A stretch of 64,000 nucleotides of DNA from Geobacillus icigianus (GCF_000750005.1 NZ_JPYA01000162.1:68556-132555), one strand, 5' to 3'; shown: positions 18,701 through 28,072, counted from the stretch's first letter. Numbers and translations: made by a program. Notes: generated by a model not told the origin, from the letters alone.

Positions 18701-19659
18701 TCATCATGGCCATGGCGGTTTCCTTTTTCGTCACCGTCATTTTGTCGCCGCTCGTAATCCCGTTTTTGCGCCGGTTGAAGTTTGGACAAAGCATTCGCGA
18801 AGAAGGGCCGAAGTCGCATCAAAAAAAATCAGGTACCCCAACGATGGGGGGAATCATGATTTTGGCGGCGATTGCGGTGACGACCGTATGGGTGGCGCCC
18901 CATTTCACCTCCGTATCCACAGGGACGTACTTATTGTTGTTCGTCACCATCGGCTATGGGGCGCTCGGTTTGCTCGATGATTTGATCAAAGTGGTGATGA
19001 AGCGGAACCTTGGCTTGACGAGCCGGCAAAAATTTATCGGCCAGCTCGTCATTGCGGCGGTCTTTTTTGCCGTTTACCGTCAAAGCGGATTTTCCACCGC
19101 GCTACATATTCCTGGCACCGATCGGTCGGTCGAGCTAGGTGTGGCTTATGGGGTGCTGCTGTTGTTCATGCTTGTCGGCAGCTCCAACGCCGTCAATTTG
19201 ACGGACGGGCTTGACGGACTGCTCGCAGGGACGGCGGCGATCGCTTTCGGAGCTTACGCGGTGCTGGCTTGGAATCAGGGGCAGTACGACATCGCTGTCT
19301 TTTGCGTGGCCGTTGTCGGGGCGGTGCTCGGCTTTTTGGTGTTTAATGCCCATCCCGCGAAAGTGTTCATGGGCGATACCGGTTCGCTGGCGCTTGGCGG
19401 CGCGATTGCGGCCGTTGCCGCTTTGACGAAACTGGAGCTATTGCTTGTCGTCATCGGCGGGGTGTTTGTCATTGAGACGCTGTCGGTCATCATTCAAGTC
19501 GCTTCGTTCAAAATGACCGGCAAGCGCGTGTTCCGCATGAGCCCGCTTCATCACCATTATGAGCTTGTCGGTTGGTCGGAATGGCGCATTGTCGTCACAT
19601 TTTGGACGGTCGGGCTGTTATTCGCCATGTTAGGAATTTATATCGAGGTGTGGATGTAA
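18685..19659 (+). CDS. mraY: MraY, phospho-MurNAc-pentapeptide translocase
   Basis: This 324-residue protein has about ten membrane spans and transfers phospho-MurNAc-pentapeptide to undecaprenyl phosphate, forming lipid I. The family motifs are present: GTPTMGG near the N-terminus, the aspartate pair in [20 protein letters not shown] in the middle, and [12 protein letters not shown] near the C-terminus. The start ATG at 18685 overlaps the end of the MurF-like gene by 16 bases. Confidence 0.96.
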   Translation: MREPMIIMAMAVSFFVTVILSPLVIPFLRRLKFGQSIREEGPKSHQKKSGTPTMGGIMILAAIAVTTVWVAPHFTSVSTGTYLLLFVTIGYGALGLLDDLIKVVMKRNLGLTSRQKFIGQLVIAAVFFAVYRQSGFSTALHIPGTDRSVELGVAYGVLLLFMLVGSSNAVNLTDGLDGLLAGTAAIAFGAYAVLAWNQGQYDIAVFCVAVVGAVLGFLVFNAHPAKVFMGDTGSLALGGAIAAVAALTKLELLLVVIGGVFVIETLSVIIQVASFKMTGKRVFRMSPLHHHYELVGWSEWRIVVTFWTVGLLFAMLGIYIEVWM

Positions 19660-21015
19660 TTGAAACCGACTCTGTCTTATCAACATCGTCGTGTGCTGGT
19701 CATTGGATTAGCGAAAAGCGGAGTGGCGGCGGCGCGGCTGCTTGTGGAGCTGGGCGCCGATGTGGTTGTCAATGACCAAAAGTCGCTTTCCGAAAATGCC
19801 GAGGCTCAAAAGTTGAAAGAGCTTGGCGTCCGCGTCGTTTGCGGCGGACACCCGCTCGAGCTGCTCGATGAGCCGTTTGATCTTGTCGTGAAAAACCCGG
19901 GCATTCCGTACACGAACCCGATGGTGAAACGGGCGTTGGAAAAAGGGCTGCCGGTTGTCACCGAAGTGGAGCTTGCCTACCACATTTCCGAAGGGCCGTT
20001 GATCGGCATCACCGGCTCGAATGGAAAAACGACGACGACGACGCTCATTTATGAAATGTTAAAAGCGGACGGAAAAGATCCGCTGCTTGCTGGCAACATC
20101 GGCCTTGTCGCCTGTGAAGTGGCGAGAGAGGCAAAGCCGGGACAATGGCTCGTCACCGAGCTGTCTTCGTTTCAGCTCGCCGGCATTGATCAGTTCCGGC
20201 CGGCCATTGCGGTATTGCTCAACATTTTTGACGCGCATTTGGATTATCATGGAACGAAAGAGGCGTACGTGGCGGCGAAGGCCAACATTTTCCGCAACCA
20301 GACGGAGCGCGATTACGCCGTCGTCAATGCCGATGATCCGATTGTGATGGCCGCCGCTTCGTCGATTCGGGCGCAAAAAGTGCTGTTTTCGGCGACGAAA
20401 CCTCTCGGCGAAGGAGCGTACGTTCAAGACGGCGCCGTCTATTGGAATGGCGAGCCCGTCATTCCGATCGCCGACATCGTCCTTCCAGGTCAGCACAATT
20501 TGGAGAATATCACCGCGGCGGTGGCGGCCGCCAAGTTGGCCGGCGCCAGCCATGAGGCGATCCGCCGGGTGCTGGCGACGTTTTCCGGCGTCAAACACCG
20601 CCTTCAGTATGTGGCCGAAGTCGCCGGCCGACGGTTTTACAACGACTCGAAGGCGACGAACATCTTGGCGACGCAAAAGGCGCTCTCGGCGTTCGCTGGC
20701 GAGCCGGTCGTTTTGCTCGCTGGCGGGCTTGACCGCGGCAATGAGTTTGATGATCTTCTCCCATATTTGCAACGGGTGAAGGCCGTTGTACTGTTCGGCC
20801 AGACGGCGGCCAAAATCGGTCGCATCGCCCAACAAGCGGGAATAGAAACGATCCGATATGTCGATAATGTGGAAAAAGCCGTCCCGGTTGCTTTCGAGCT
20901 TTCCGAACCGGGCGACGTCATTTTGCTCTCTCCGGCCTGCGCCAGCTGGGATCAATACAAAACTTTCGAGGAGAGAGGGGACATTTTTATCAACGCCGTG
21001 CATAAGTTGAAATAG
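19660..21015 (+). CDS. murD: MurD, UDP-MurNAc-L-alanine:D-glutamate ligase
   Basis: This 451-residue Mur ligase adds D-glutamate to UDP-MurNAc-L-Ala. The N-terminal Rossmann-like domain has [17 protein letters not shown], and the ATP loop [13 protein letters not shown] is around residue 115. Later conserved blocks include [22 protein letters not shown] and LLAGGLDRG. It starts with TTG at 19660, immediately after the mraY stop. A hairpin follows the gene. Confidence 0.95.
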   Translation: MKPTLSYQHRRVLVIGLAKSGVAAARLLVELGADVVVNDQKSLSENAEAQKLKELGVRVVCGGHPLELLDEPFDLVVKNPGIPYTNPMVKRALEKGLPVVTEVELAYHISEGPLIGITGSNGKTTTTTLIYEMLKADGKDPLLAGNIGLVACEVAREAKPGQWLVTELSSFQLAGIDQFRPAIAVLLNIFDAHLDYHGTKEAYVAAKANIFRNQTERDYAVVNADDPIVMAAASSIRAQKVLFSATKPLGEGAYVQDGAVYWNGEPVIPIADIVLPGQHNLENITAAVAAAKLAGASHEAIRRVLATFSGVKHRLQYVAEVAGRRFYNDSKATNILATQKALSAFAGEPVVLLAGGLDRGNEFDDLLPYLQRVKAVVLFGQTAAKIGRIAQQAGIETIRYVDNVEKAVPVAFELSEPGDVILLSPACASWDQYKTFEERGDIFINAVHKLK

Positions 21016-21040
21016 AGGGAAAGGGACAGCCCTTTCCCTC
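21015..21040 (+). terminator. Hairpin after murD without a T tract
   Basis: GAGGGAAAGGG and CCCTTTCCCTC form a perfect 11-base stem with a 4-base loop, followed only by TAGTTT. It may reduce read-through or protect the upstream mRNA 3' end rather than terminate fully. Confidence 0.55.
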
Positions 21041-21068
21041 TAGTTTACAAAAATAGAGGTGTTGGGCA

Positions 21069-22169
21069 TTGCCGCGGAAAAGGTCTGCGCCGGATATTTT
21101 GCTCATTCTTTTAACGTTTTCGCTTCTGGCCATCGGGCTGATCATGGTGTACAGCGCGAGCGCCATTTGGGCGGAATACAAGTTCAATGATTCGTTTTTC
21201 TTTGCCAAGCGCCAGCTGTTGTTCGCAGGTATTGGCGTCATCGCGATGTTTTTTGTCATGAACATCGATTATTGGGTATGGCGCGACTGGTCGAAAGTGC
21301 TGCTTGGCGTTTGTTTTGTGCTGCTCGTTTTGGTGCTCATTCCCGGCATCGGCATGGTGCGCAACGGATCGCGCAGCTGGATCGGCGTCGGGGCGTTTTC
21401 CATTCAGCCGTCTGAGTTTACGAAGCTCGCCATGATCGCCTTTTTGGCCAAATATTTATCGGAAAACCAAAAAAAGATTCCTTCGTTCAAACAGGGACTG
21501 CTGCCGGCGCTGTTGCTCGTGTTTGCCGCGTTCGGCATGATTATGCTGCAGCCGGACTTGGGGACGGGAACGGTCATGGTCGGCACTTGTGTGACGATGA
21601 TTTTCGTCGCCGGCGCCCGCCTCAGCCATTTTGCCGGGCTCGGCATCTTGGGGCTCGCCGGGTTTGCCGCCCTTATTTTATCCGCGCCGTACCGGATCAA
21701 ACGAATTACGTCCTTTTTAAACCCGTGGGAGGACCCGCTCGGAAGCGGGTTTCAGATCATTCAGTCGCTGTATGCCATCGGGCCGGGCGGTTTGTTTGGT
21801 CTCGGGCTCGGGCAAAGCCGGCAAAAGTTTTTTTACTTGCCGGAGCCGCAAACGGATTTTATTTTCGCCATTTTGGCCGAGGAGCTCGGCTTTATCGGCG
21901 GCTCGCTCGTTCTATTGCTTTTTGCCCTTCTCCTCTGGCGCGGGGTGCGCATCGCTCTTGGTGCACCCGATTTGTACGGCAGCTTTTTGGCGCTTGGCAT
22001 CGTTTCGATGATCGCCATTCAAGTGATGATCAACATTGGCGTTGTGACCGGATTAATGCCCGTCACCGGCATCACCCTTCCGTTTTTGAGCTACGGCGGA
22101 TCATCGCTGACGCTCATGCTTATGGCCATCGGCGTGCTGCTGAACATCAGCCGGCATGCCCGCTATTAG
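21069..22169 (+). CDS. spoVE: SpoVE, SEDS-family glycan polymerase
   Basis: This 366-residue polytopic SEDS protein (FtsW/RodA/SpoVE family) polymerises lipid II with a partner class B PBP; SpoVE pairs with SpoVD in cortex synthesis. Conserved family blocks are GIGMVRNGSRSWIGVG, QPSEFTKLAMI, MLQPDLGTGTV and PFLSYGGSSL. Position after murD argues for SpoVE over FtsW, which is usually elsewhere in Bacillus. The TTG at 21069 is chosen. In B. subtilis murG and murB follow, but here the gene is followed by a terminator and then divIB. Confidence 0.92.
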   Translation: MPRKRSAPDILLILLTFSLLAIGLIMVYSASAIWAEYKFNDSFFFAKRQLLFAGIGVIAMFFVMNIDYWVWRDWSKVLLGVCFVLLVLVLIPGIGMVRNGSRSWIGVGAFSIQPSEFTKLAMIAFLAKYLSENQKKIPSFKQGLLPALLLVFAAFGMIMLQPDLGTGTVMVGTCVTMIFVAGARLSHFAGLGILGLAGFAALILSAPYRIKRITSFLNPWEDPLGSGFQIIQSLYAIGPGGLFGLGLGQSRQKFFYLPEPQTDFIFAILAEELGFIGGSLVLLLFALLLWRGVRIALGAPDLYGSFLALGIVSMIAIQVMINIGVVTGLMPVTGITLPFLSYGGSSLTLMLMAIGVLLNISRHARY

Positions 22170-22171
22170 GC

Positions 22172-22199
22172 AGGCGGCGAAGATCCGCCGCCTTTTTTG
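22172..22199 (+). terminator. Strong intrinsic terminator after spoVE
   Basis: AGGCGGCG / CGCCGCCT is a perfect 8-base stem with a 6-base loop, followed by six T. It splits the dcw cluster into two units. Confidence 0.9.
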
Positions 22200-22265
22200 T
22201 TCGCCCGCGCGTCGAACAGTGCCGGCAAATGCGGCAAAAACAGGCTCTCGCTCGCTTTTTGTTTG

Positions 22266-22274
22266 TGATATAAT
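22266..22274 (+). promoter_or_regulatory. Extended -10 promoter for divIB and downstream genes
   Basis: TGATATAAT at 22266-22274 is an extended -10 with a perfect TATAAT hexamer, about 95 bases before divIB and directly after the spoVE terminator. The -35 is weak. Confidence 0.6.
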
Positions 22275-22370
22275 GAAAACAAATGCAAAAAAACGGCATC
22301 GGCCTCATGGGGTGGGCCAACAGACCAACGGCGGAAAGCAGGGCGTTGGAGAAAGAAAGCGGGGAATGCG

Positions 22371-23156
22371 ATGGAAAAAGGAAAGGTCGTCGTCCTAGAG
22401 GATCGCGTGCCAAAGTTGAAAGAGCGGCGTCGTCAAAAAGCGAACCGCCGGCTGATTGCGTATTTGTTCTTCTTTTTTCTGGCCATCTTGTGCGTTCTTT
22501 ATTTCCAATCGCCGTTTAGCGCGGTCAGGCACATTGAAGTGAGCGGCAACCGCCATTTGTCAGATGAGCGCATCATCAGCCTAAGCGGTGTGACGAAGCG
22601 GACAAGCTTTTGGAAAGTGAAGGAACAACAGGTGGAAGCGAACATCGCCCGCCATCCGGAAGTGAAAGAGGTAACGGTCAAAAAGCGGCTGCCGCATACG
22701 CTTGTCATTCATGTCCGCGAATGGCGGCGGATCGCCTATGTATACGATCAGCAAACGTTTTTCCCCCTGCTCGAAAACGGGCGGCTGCTGAAGAAGGAAG
22801 GCGTCAAAACGGCGCCGACCGATGCGCCTGTTTTGGTCGGCTGGAAAAACGGCGACGCCATTGCCGAGATGACGGGACAACTGGCCGAACTGCCGGCCGC
22901 CGTGCTTGGCGCCATGTCGGAAATTCATTACAAGCCGACGAAGGAGTATGAAGACCGCGTCATCGTCTATATGAACGATGGCTATGAGGTGAGCGCGACG
23001 ATTCGGCGCTTTGCCGACAAGCTGGCGCATTATCCAGCGATTGTCGCCGCGCTGGACCGAAATGTCAAAGGAGTTATTCATTTGGAAGTCGGCAGCTACT
23101 TTGTTCCTTACGATCCGCCGAAAAAGGAGGATGACGATGAAGCGCCAAGCTCGTAG
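22371..23156 (+). CDS. divIB: Cell division protein DivIB (FtsQ)
   Basis: This 261-residue bitopic protein has a basic cytoplasmic N-terminus, one span (about residues 27-47), a POTRA domain starting SAVRHIEVSGNRHLSDE (about 50-118), a beta domain and a charged C-terminal tail (KKEDDDEAPSS). DivIB joins FtsL and DivIC in the divisome. The ATG at 22371 is preceded by GGGGAATGCG, a modest ribosome site. In B. subtilis murB lies directly upstream; here a promoter does. Confidence 0.94.
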   Translation: MEKGKVVVLEDRVPKLKERRRQKANRRLIAYLFFFFLAILCVLYFQSPFSAVRHIEVSGNRHLSDERIISLSGVTKRTSFWKVKEQQVEANIARHPEVKEVTVKKRLPHTLVIHVREWRRIAYVYDQQTFFPLLENGRLLKKEGVKTAPTDAPVLVGWKNGDAIAEMTGQLAELPAAVLGAMSEIHYKPTKEYEDRVIVYMNDGYEVSATIRRFADKLAHYPAIVAALDRNVKGVIHLEVGSYFVPYDPPKKEDDDEAPSS

Positions 23157-23841
23157 CCGCATCCTTCTGACGATCATTTGCTTTATTTTCGGTGCCATGC
23201 TCGGGTTTTCGTATCAGCACGCCAGCAAAGAAGCGTCCCGCCGCGGATGGAAGGACGGCGAGTGGAGCAAAGAGTATGAATATCGTTCGGCGCTTCTTTC
23301 TTTGCAAAAGGAAAACCGGTCGCTCAAGCAACAGCTTGTTCAAAAACAAGAGGAGCTGGCCGCATGGGAGAAAAAGCTTTCCAAGAAGCAGGAAAGCGAA
23401 GCTGGGTTGGCAGAGGAAGCGAAACAGCTGCGCATGTATATCGGAAAAGCGAGGGTGAAAGGGAAAGGCGTTGCAGTCACGCTTTCCGATTCCTCTTATA
23501 TCCCCTCTGAAGCGAGCGCTACCGATTACATCGTTCACGAACAGCACGTCTGGAGCGTCGTTCATGAGCTGTTCATCTCCGGTGCTGAAGCCGTTGCCAT
23601 TAACGGGCAGCGCATTTCCCATCGTTCGTACATCGTTTGCAACGGCCCCGTCATTGAAGTGGATGGGACGCCGCATGCGGCCCCGTTTGTCATTTCGGCG
23701 ATCGGCAATCCGGATGTGCTCGCCTCCGCGCTCGGACTCCCTGGCGGCGTTGTCGATCAGCTCGTTGAAGACCATGTCGATGTGAAAGTGGAAAAGCAAG
23801 AGGCGATCGTTCTTGATCCGATTTTTGCCCCCAAGCCATAA
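23137..23841 (+). CDS. ylxW: YlxW, DUF881 family protein
   Basis: This 234-residue protein has an N-terminal membrane anchor (about residues 5-22), a coiled coil (about 45-90) and a C-terminal DUF881 domain containing KGKGVAVTLSDS and INGQRISHRSYIVCNGPVI. The ATG at 23137 is 6 bases after AAAAAGGAGG; the ATG at 23131 is too close to the ribosome site. It overlaps divIB. The function is unknown in the family. It is paired with a second DUF881 gene, ylxX. Confidence 0.88.
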   Translation: MKRQARSRILLTIICFIFGAMLGFSYQHASKEASRRGWKDGEWSKEYEYRSALLSLQKENRSLKQQLVQKQEELAAWEKKLSKKQESEAGLAEEAKQLRMYIGKARVKGKGVAVTLSDSSYIPSEASATDYIVHEQHVWSVVHELFISGAEAVAINGQRISHRSYIVCNGPVIEVDGTPHAAPFVISAIGNPDVLASALGLPGGVVDQLVEDHVDVKVEKQEAIVLDPIFAPKP

Positions 23842-23860
23842 GGAAGGGTGGTGAAGCGCA

Positions 23861-24571
23861 TTGCACCCAAAAAGACAGCGGTATTTTGCCGGAGTCGCCG
23901 CCGTGTTTGGCATGATGATCGCGGTGGGGCTGCGCACGACGCTGCCTGCAGAAGGACGCGACACGCGCGACATTTGGCAGCTGCGCGCCGATTTGACGAA
24001 AGAGCAGAAACTAGAACAGCAGCTGCTTGACGAGCTTGAAAAGTATGAGGAGCGGCTGCGCTACTATCGACAAAAAGAGGCGACAGGCGGGGCAGAGGCG
24101 CTCGAGACGACCGTCGCCGAACTTCGCGAAGAGGCCGGGCTGACGGAAGCAAAAGGCCCCGGTGTTGTGCTGACGATCGCGCCGCTTGCCGGCTATGTTG
24201 GGCCGGTCGCGGCAACCGTGTCGCCGGAGCTGCTGCAACGGCTGGTCAACGAGTTGAATAAGTACGGAGCGAAAGAAATCGCCATCGGTGGGGAGCGGCT
24301 GACGAATGGGACGGCGATTCGCGACGTCAACGGCATCACCAAAGTCGGGCTCCGCCCCGTGGGGCTGCCCACCACCGTCAAAGTGATGGCCGATGATGTC
24401 GATAAGCTGTACAGCGGATTGTCTGTTTCCCCGATTCGCGATGACTTTGCCGTTGAAAATCTGGACTTGGCGATCTCTCCCCCTCAACCAACCGTTGTCC
24501 TTCCGCCTGCTTCCGCGCGGCCAAATGTCAAGTATATGGAAACGGTCAACGCCGGCAAGGAGGGGAAATAG
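23861..24571 (+). CDS. ylxX: YlxX, DUF881 family protein
   Basis: This 236-residue paralogue of YlxW starts with TTG at 23861, nine bases after GGAAGGGTGG. It has an N-terminal hydrophobic segment, a short coiled coil and the DUF881 core (KGPGVVLTIAPL, then AIGGERLTNGTAIRDVNG). The two DUF881 genes are adjacent in B. subtilis as well. No enzymatic motif is visible. The function is unknown. Confidence 0.87.
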   Translation: MHPKRQRYFAGVAAVFGMMIAVGLRTTLPAEGRDTRDIWQLRADLTKEQKLEQQLLDELEKYEERLRYYRQKEATGGAEALETTVAELREEAGLTEAKGPGVVLTIAPLAGYVGPVAATVSPELLQRLVNELNKYGAKEIAIGGERLTNGTAIRDVNGITKVGLRPVGLPTTVKVMADDVDKLYSGLSVSPIRDDFAVENLDLAISPPQPTVVLPPASARPNVKYMETVNAGKEGK

Positions 24572-24572
24572 G

Positions 24573-24935
24573 ATGTGGCTGCCGCTTCTTGGCTTGCTGC
24601 TTGGGTTTGCCATCGGCGTTCTTGCCGGCTGGGAAGTTCCCGATGCCTATTCCAGTTATTTATCGATTGCCATTTTGGCTGCCTTTGATACATTAATAGG
24701 AGGGTGGCGCGCCCATTTGCAGCAAACGTATGACGAAATGGTATTTATAACGGGATTTTTTTTCAACATTGTTCTTGCTGCAACTTTAACTTTTCTTGGG
24801 GTGCATCTTGGTGTAGACTTGTACTTAGCAGCCGTGTTTGCTTTCGGCGTTCGCCTTTTTCAGAACATGGCCATCATCCGCCGCCTTTGGCTTGCCGAGT
24901 GGGCGAAGCGGCGGCAAAATCGTGAAAAAAGTTAA
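24573..24935 (+). CDS. sbp: Sbp, DUF1290 small basic membrane protein
   Basis: This 120-residue protein matches Sbp of the ftsA-ftsZ locus. It has three hydrophobic segments, the conserved block FDTLIGGWRAHLQ, and a basic C-terminus. The ATG at 24573 follows GGAGGGGAAATAGG. Its function is unknown, but its position before ftsA is conserved. Confidence 0.88.
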   Translation: MWLPLLGLLLGFAIGVLAGWEVPDAYSSYLSIAILAAFDTLIGGWRAHLQQTYDEMVFITGFFFNIVLAATLTFLGVHLGVDLYLAAVFAFGVRLFQNMAIIRRLWLAEWAKRRQNREKS

Positions 24936-24942
24936 GCGAACG

Positions 24943-24972
24943 ACAGGGAAAGTCTTTTCGCGTGTTGAATTA
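24943..24972 (+). promoter_or_regulatory. Candidate sigma-H promoter for ftsA-ftsZ
   Basis: ACAGGGAAA at 24943-24951 matches the sigma-H -35 consensus RnAGGAwww at all but one position. GTTGAATTA at 24964-24972 matches the -10 consensus RnnGAATww, and the spacer is 12 bases. B. subtilis ftsAZ has a sigma-H promoter (p2) in the same place, which raises FtsZ at sporulation onset. Confidence 0.6.
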
Positions 24973-25111
24973 TTTATGAAAGAAAACGAGCAAACGAAAC
25001 AACCGTTCATAGATGAAAAGAGTGGGGAAATTTCAGCCGAAAAAGGAGGTGTCGCTGCTTACTGAAACGCCGGCCGGCACCGGCGCGTTTTTAGTAGGCA
25101 GATGCCAAAAG

Positions 25112-26380
25112 ATGAGCAGCAATGAGATCGTCGTGAGCTTAGATGTGGGAACATCGAGCGTCAAAGTCATCATCGGAGAAATGCTAGGAAGCTCCATCAA
25201 TATTATGGGAATTGGCAATGTCAAATCAGAAGGGCTGAAAAAAGGTGCGATTGTTGATATAGATAAAACGGTGCATTCCATCAAGCGCGCGGTCGAACAA
25301 GCGGAACGGATGGTCGGATTGTCGATTCGCCGCGTTATCGTCGGGGTGGCAGGAAGCCATATTCAGCTTCATGATTGCCATGGCATCGTGGCGGTGGCAA
25401 GCGAAAACCGTGAAATCAGCGATGAAGATGTCGCGCGCGTCATCGATGCGGCTCAAGTCGTCTCGATTCCCCCCGATCGGGAGATTATTGGCGTCGTTCC
25501 GCGCCAGTTTATCGTCGATGGACTGGACGGTATTCATGACCCGCGCGGCATGCTCGGCGTCCGTCTGGAAATGGAAGGGACTATGATCACTGGCGCGAAG
25601 ACCGTGTTACATAATCTTCTTCGCTGCGTGGAGCGAGCCGGCTTGGAGATCAGCGACATTTGCCTTCAGCCGCTAGCCGCCGGCTCGCTTGCGCTGTCCG
25701 ATGACGAGCGGCATTTGGGAGCGGCGTTGGTCGATCTTGGGGGCGGCTCGACAACGGTAGCCGTCTTTGAACAAGGGGCGCTTCAAGCCGTTTCCTCGCT
25801 GCCGGTCGGCGGCGAGCATATTACGAAAGATTTGGCGATCGGGTTGCGAACGACAACGGATGACGCGGAAAAAATCAAACTGAAGCACGGGCATGCGTGC
25901 TACGATTACGCTTCTGAAGAGGAAGTGTTCAGCGTCCCGATCATGGGCACGGATCAGCACCAACAGTTCAGTCAGCTCGAGATTGCTGACATTATTGAAG
26001 CGCGAGCGGAAGAAATGCTGCAAATGGTCCAGCAGGAAGTGCGCCGGCTCGGGTTTCGCGATCTTCCCGGCGGCTATGTGCTGACCGGCGGCGTGGCCAA
26101 TCTGCCGGGGCTGCTTGAATTGGCCCATATGGTGCTCGGGACAAGCGTTCGCGTTGCCATGCCAGACTATATCGGCGTGCGTGACCCGCAATATACGGTT
26201 GGCGTCGGGCTGCTCAAGTTCGCCTATCGGCAGGCGCAGCTGCAAGGGAAAGCGGTCCCGGCCGCTGCTGCCGCGGAGCCGGCGGACCGCCCCGCGCCGA
26301 AACAGCAGATGAAGCCCAAAAAGAAAGAGGACCATTTCGGAAGGAAAGTCAAACGATTTTTCGGTTCTTTCTTCGAATAG
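25112..26380 (+). CDS. ftsA: Cell division protein FtsA
   Basis: This actin-like ATPase tethers FtsZ to the membrane. From the ATG at 25112 the protein is 422 residues and begins MSSNEIVVSLDVGTSSVKV, the family start. Phosphate loops (LDVGTSSVKV, VDLGGGSTTVAVF) and the C-terminal membrane-targeting amphipathic helix (RKVKRFFGSFFE) are visible. The ribosome site before 25112 is weak, while a strong AAAAAGGAGGTG lies at 25040-25050; an in-frame start at 25013 would add 33 residues. I keep 25112 on homology. Confidence 0.92.
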   Translation: MSSNEIVVSLDVGTSSVKVIIGEMLGSSINIMGIGNVKSEGLKKGAIVDIDKTVHSIKRAVEQAERMVGLSIRRVIVGVAGSHIQLHDCHGIVAVASENREISDEDVARVIDAAQVVSIPPDREIIGVVPRQFIVDGLDGIHDPRGMLGVRLEMEGTMITGAKTVLHNLLRCVERAGLEISDICLQPLAAGSLALSDDERHLGAALVDLGGGSTTVAVFEQGALQAVSSLPVGGEHITKDLAIGLRTTTDDAEKIKLKHGHACYDYASEEEVFSVPIMGTDQHQQFSQLEIADIIEARAEEMLQMVQQEVRRLGFRDLPGGYVLTGGVANLPGLLELAHMVLGTSVRVAMPDYIGVRDPQYTVGVGLLKFAYRQAQLQGKAVPAAAAAEPADRPAPKQQMKPKKKEDHFGRKVKRFFGSFFE

Positions 26381-26406
26381 AGATTGAAATGTAGGAGGAT
26401 TCGGCA

Positions 26407-27534
26407 ATGTTGGAGTTTGAGACAACGGTTGATCAGTTGGCAACGATCAAGGTGATTGGGGTCGGGGGCGGCGGCAACAACGCCGTGAATCGAATGATTG
26501 AGCACGGGGTGCAAGGTGTCGAATTTATCGCAGTCAATACCGATGCGCAGGCGCTCAACTTGTCAAAAGCGCCGATCAAGCTGCAAATCGGGGCAAAGCT
26601 GACACGCGGCTTAGGTGCGGGGGCGAACCCGGAAGTGGGAAAAAAAGCGGCTGAGGAGAGCAAGGAGCAAATCGAAGAGGCGCTGCGCGGCGCCGACATG
26701 GTGTTTGTCACCGCCGGCATGGGCGGCGGCACGGGAACGGGAGCAGCGCCGGTCATCGCCCAAATCGCCCGTGAATTAGGGGCGCTGACGGTCGGTGTCG
26801 TGACCCGTCCGTTCACCTTTGAAGGGCGGAAACGCGCAACTCAAGCGGCCAGCGGCATCGCCGCCATGAAGGAAGCGGTCGACACGCTCATCGTCATCCC
26901 TAACGATCGGCTGCTCGAAATTGTGGACAAAAACACGCCGATGCTCGAGGCGTTCCGCGAAGCGGACAACGTATTGCGCCAAGGGGTGCAAGGCATATCC
27001 GACTTGATCGCCGTGCCGGGGCTCATCAACCTTGACTTCGCCGATGTGAAAACGATCATGTCCAATAAAGGCTCGGCATTGATGGGGATTGGCATCGCCA
27101 GCGGGGAAAACCGGGCGGCGGAGGCGGCGAAAAAGGCCATCTCCAGCCCGTTGCTCGAAACGTCCATCGATGGCGCGCAAGGGGTGCTCATGAACATCAC
27201 CGGCGGGATGAACTTGAGTTTGTATGAGGTGCAGGAAGCGGCCGATATCGTCGCTTCGGCGGCCGATCAGGAAGTGAACATGATCTTCGGTTCCGTGATT
27301 AACGAGAACTTAAAGGATGAAATCATCGTGACGGTCATCGCGACCGGATTCAACGAAAACGTCGCTTCGCAGTCGCGTCCGCCGCGCATCGGCACGGCAA
27401 CGAAGGCCGCGCCAGCACCGAAACGGGAAAAGCGCGACGAACCGGCGCAAGATTACGCGGCGCTCCGTTCGGGGCAAGCGGAAGACCCGCTCGATATTCC
27501 CGCCTTCTTGCGAAACCGCAACCGTCGCCGCTAG
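26407..27534 (+). CDS. ftsZ: Cell division GTPase FtsZ
   Basis: This 375-residue tubulin homologue polymerises into the Z-ring. The nucleotide loop [14 protein letters not shown] is at the N-terminus and the tubulin signature [11 protein letters not shown] is around residue 104. The synergy-loop region [11 protein letters not shown] is intact. A variable linker ends in the conserved tail [16 protein letters not shown], which binds FtsA and SepF. The ATG at 26407 follows TAGGAGGATT. Confidence 0.98.
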   Translation: MLEFETTVDQLATIKVIGVGGGGNNAVNRMIEHGVQGVEFIAVNTDAQALNLSKAPIKLQIGAKLTRGLGAGANPEVGKKAAEESKEQIEEALRGADMVFVTAGMGGGTGTGAAPVIAQIARELGALTVGVVTRPFTFEGRKRATQAASGIAAMKEAVDTLIVIPNDRLLEIVDKNTPMLEAFREADNVLRQGVQGISDLIAVPGLINLDFADVKTIMSNKGSALMGIGIASGENRAAEAAKKAISSPLLETSIDGAQGVLMNITGGMNLSLYEVQEAADIVASAADQEVNMIFGSVINENLKDEIIVTVIATGFNENVASQSRPPRIGTATKAAPAPKREKRDEPAQDYAALRSGQAEDPLDIPAFLRNRNRRR

Positions 27535-27996
27535 CAGCGGCCGCAGATAGTAGCAGCTGCGGACGGCAACGGACGACAGCAACCGCCTATAGCGATGAAA
27601 GAGAGGCTGACCCAAAAGGTTATCTCTCTTCAAGATTGGCGCAACGTATCGTGCGGCAGAAGCAGTCAGCCCGTATATATAGCAACGAAAGAGGGTGTCT
27701 CGATCCTTTCGGGACACCCTCGTTTTTTTTGCTTAGGTGTTGACGTGTGCTTGCCGCCTCTTGGCATCGGTGGGGAACGGACCGCAAGGGGGCGTGCGGC
27801 GGGCGCTTCTTTTCATTTGGCTGCCGCTTGTTTTAGCAAACACGGTCAGGCGGCCGCGCTCTTGGGTTTTTCGGCTTCTCTTTTCGTTCCCCTTGGCATG
27901 ATGCGACACGAAACGAAACGGCTCCTTGGCGCTTGCCGTTGATCTGCCGCGATTCCCTTCGCTTTGACAAAACATCCTTTTTTTCACGGCCACCGA
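27535..27996. other. Intergenic region between ftsZ and spoIIGA
   Basis: B. subtilis has bpr between ftsZ and spoIIGA; no protease gene is present here. The left part holds a 16-base direct repeat (27588-27603 and 27678-27693, TATAGCnAnGAAAGAG) and a strong terminator. From about 27732 to 27960 I see nothing convincing. Confidence 0.55.
27691..27731 (+). terminator. Strong intrinsic terminator downstream of ftsZ
   Basis: GAGGGTGTC and GACACCCTC form a long stem (27691-27721), followed by eight T. It lies about 160 bases after the ftsZ stop. Confidence 0.88.
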
Positions 27997-28030
27997 TTGA
28001 CAGACTTCCTGCTGGCAGGTGCTATATACT
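27997..28030 (+). promoter_or_regulatory. spoIIG promoter with 22-base spacer (Spo0A-dependent type)
   Basis: TTGACA at 27997-28002 and TATACT at 28025-28030 are near-perfect sigma-A hexamers, but 22 bases lie between them instead of 17. This is the hallmark of the B. subtilis spoIIG promoter, which needs Spo0A~P. A TTTGACA at 27963-27969 is one base from a Spo0A box (TTCGACA). Confidence 0.75.
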
Positions 28031-28072
28031 TGTTTCAGACAAAGCCGCTGGGGGCGGGGGAGGGCTTTTGTT

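Noticed and set aside
27595..27942. Open frame of 115 codons after ftsZ
   Set aside because: It passes through the terminator hairpin and shows no protein family or ribosome site.
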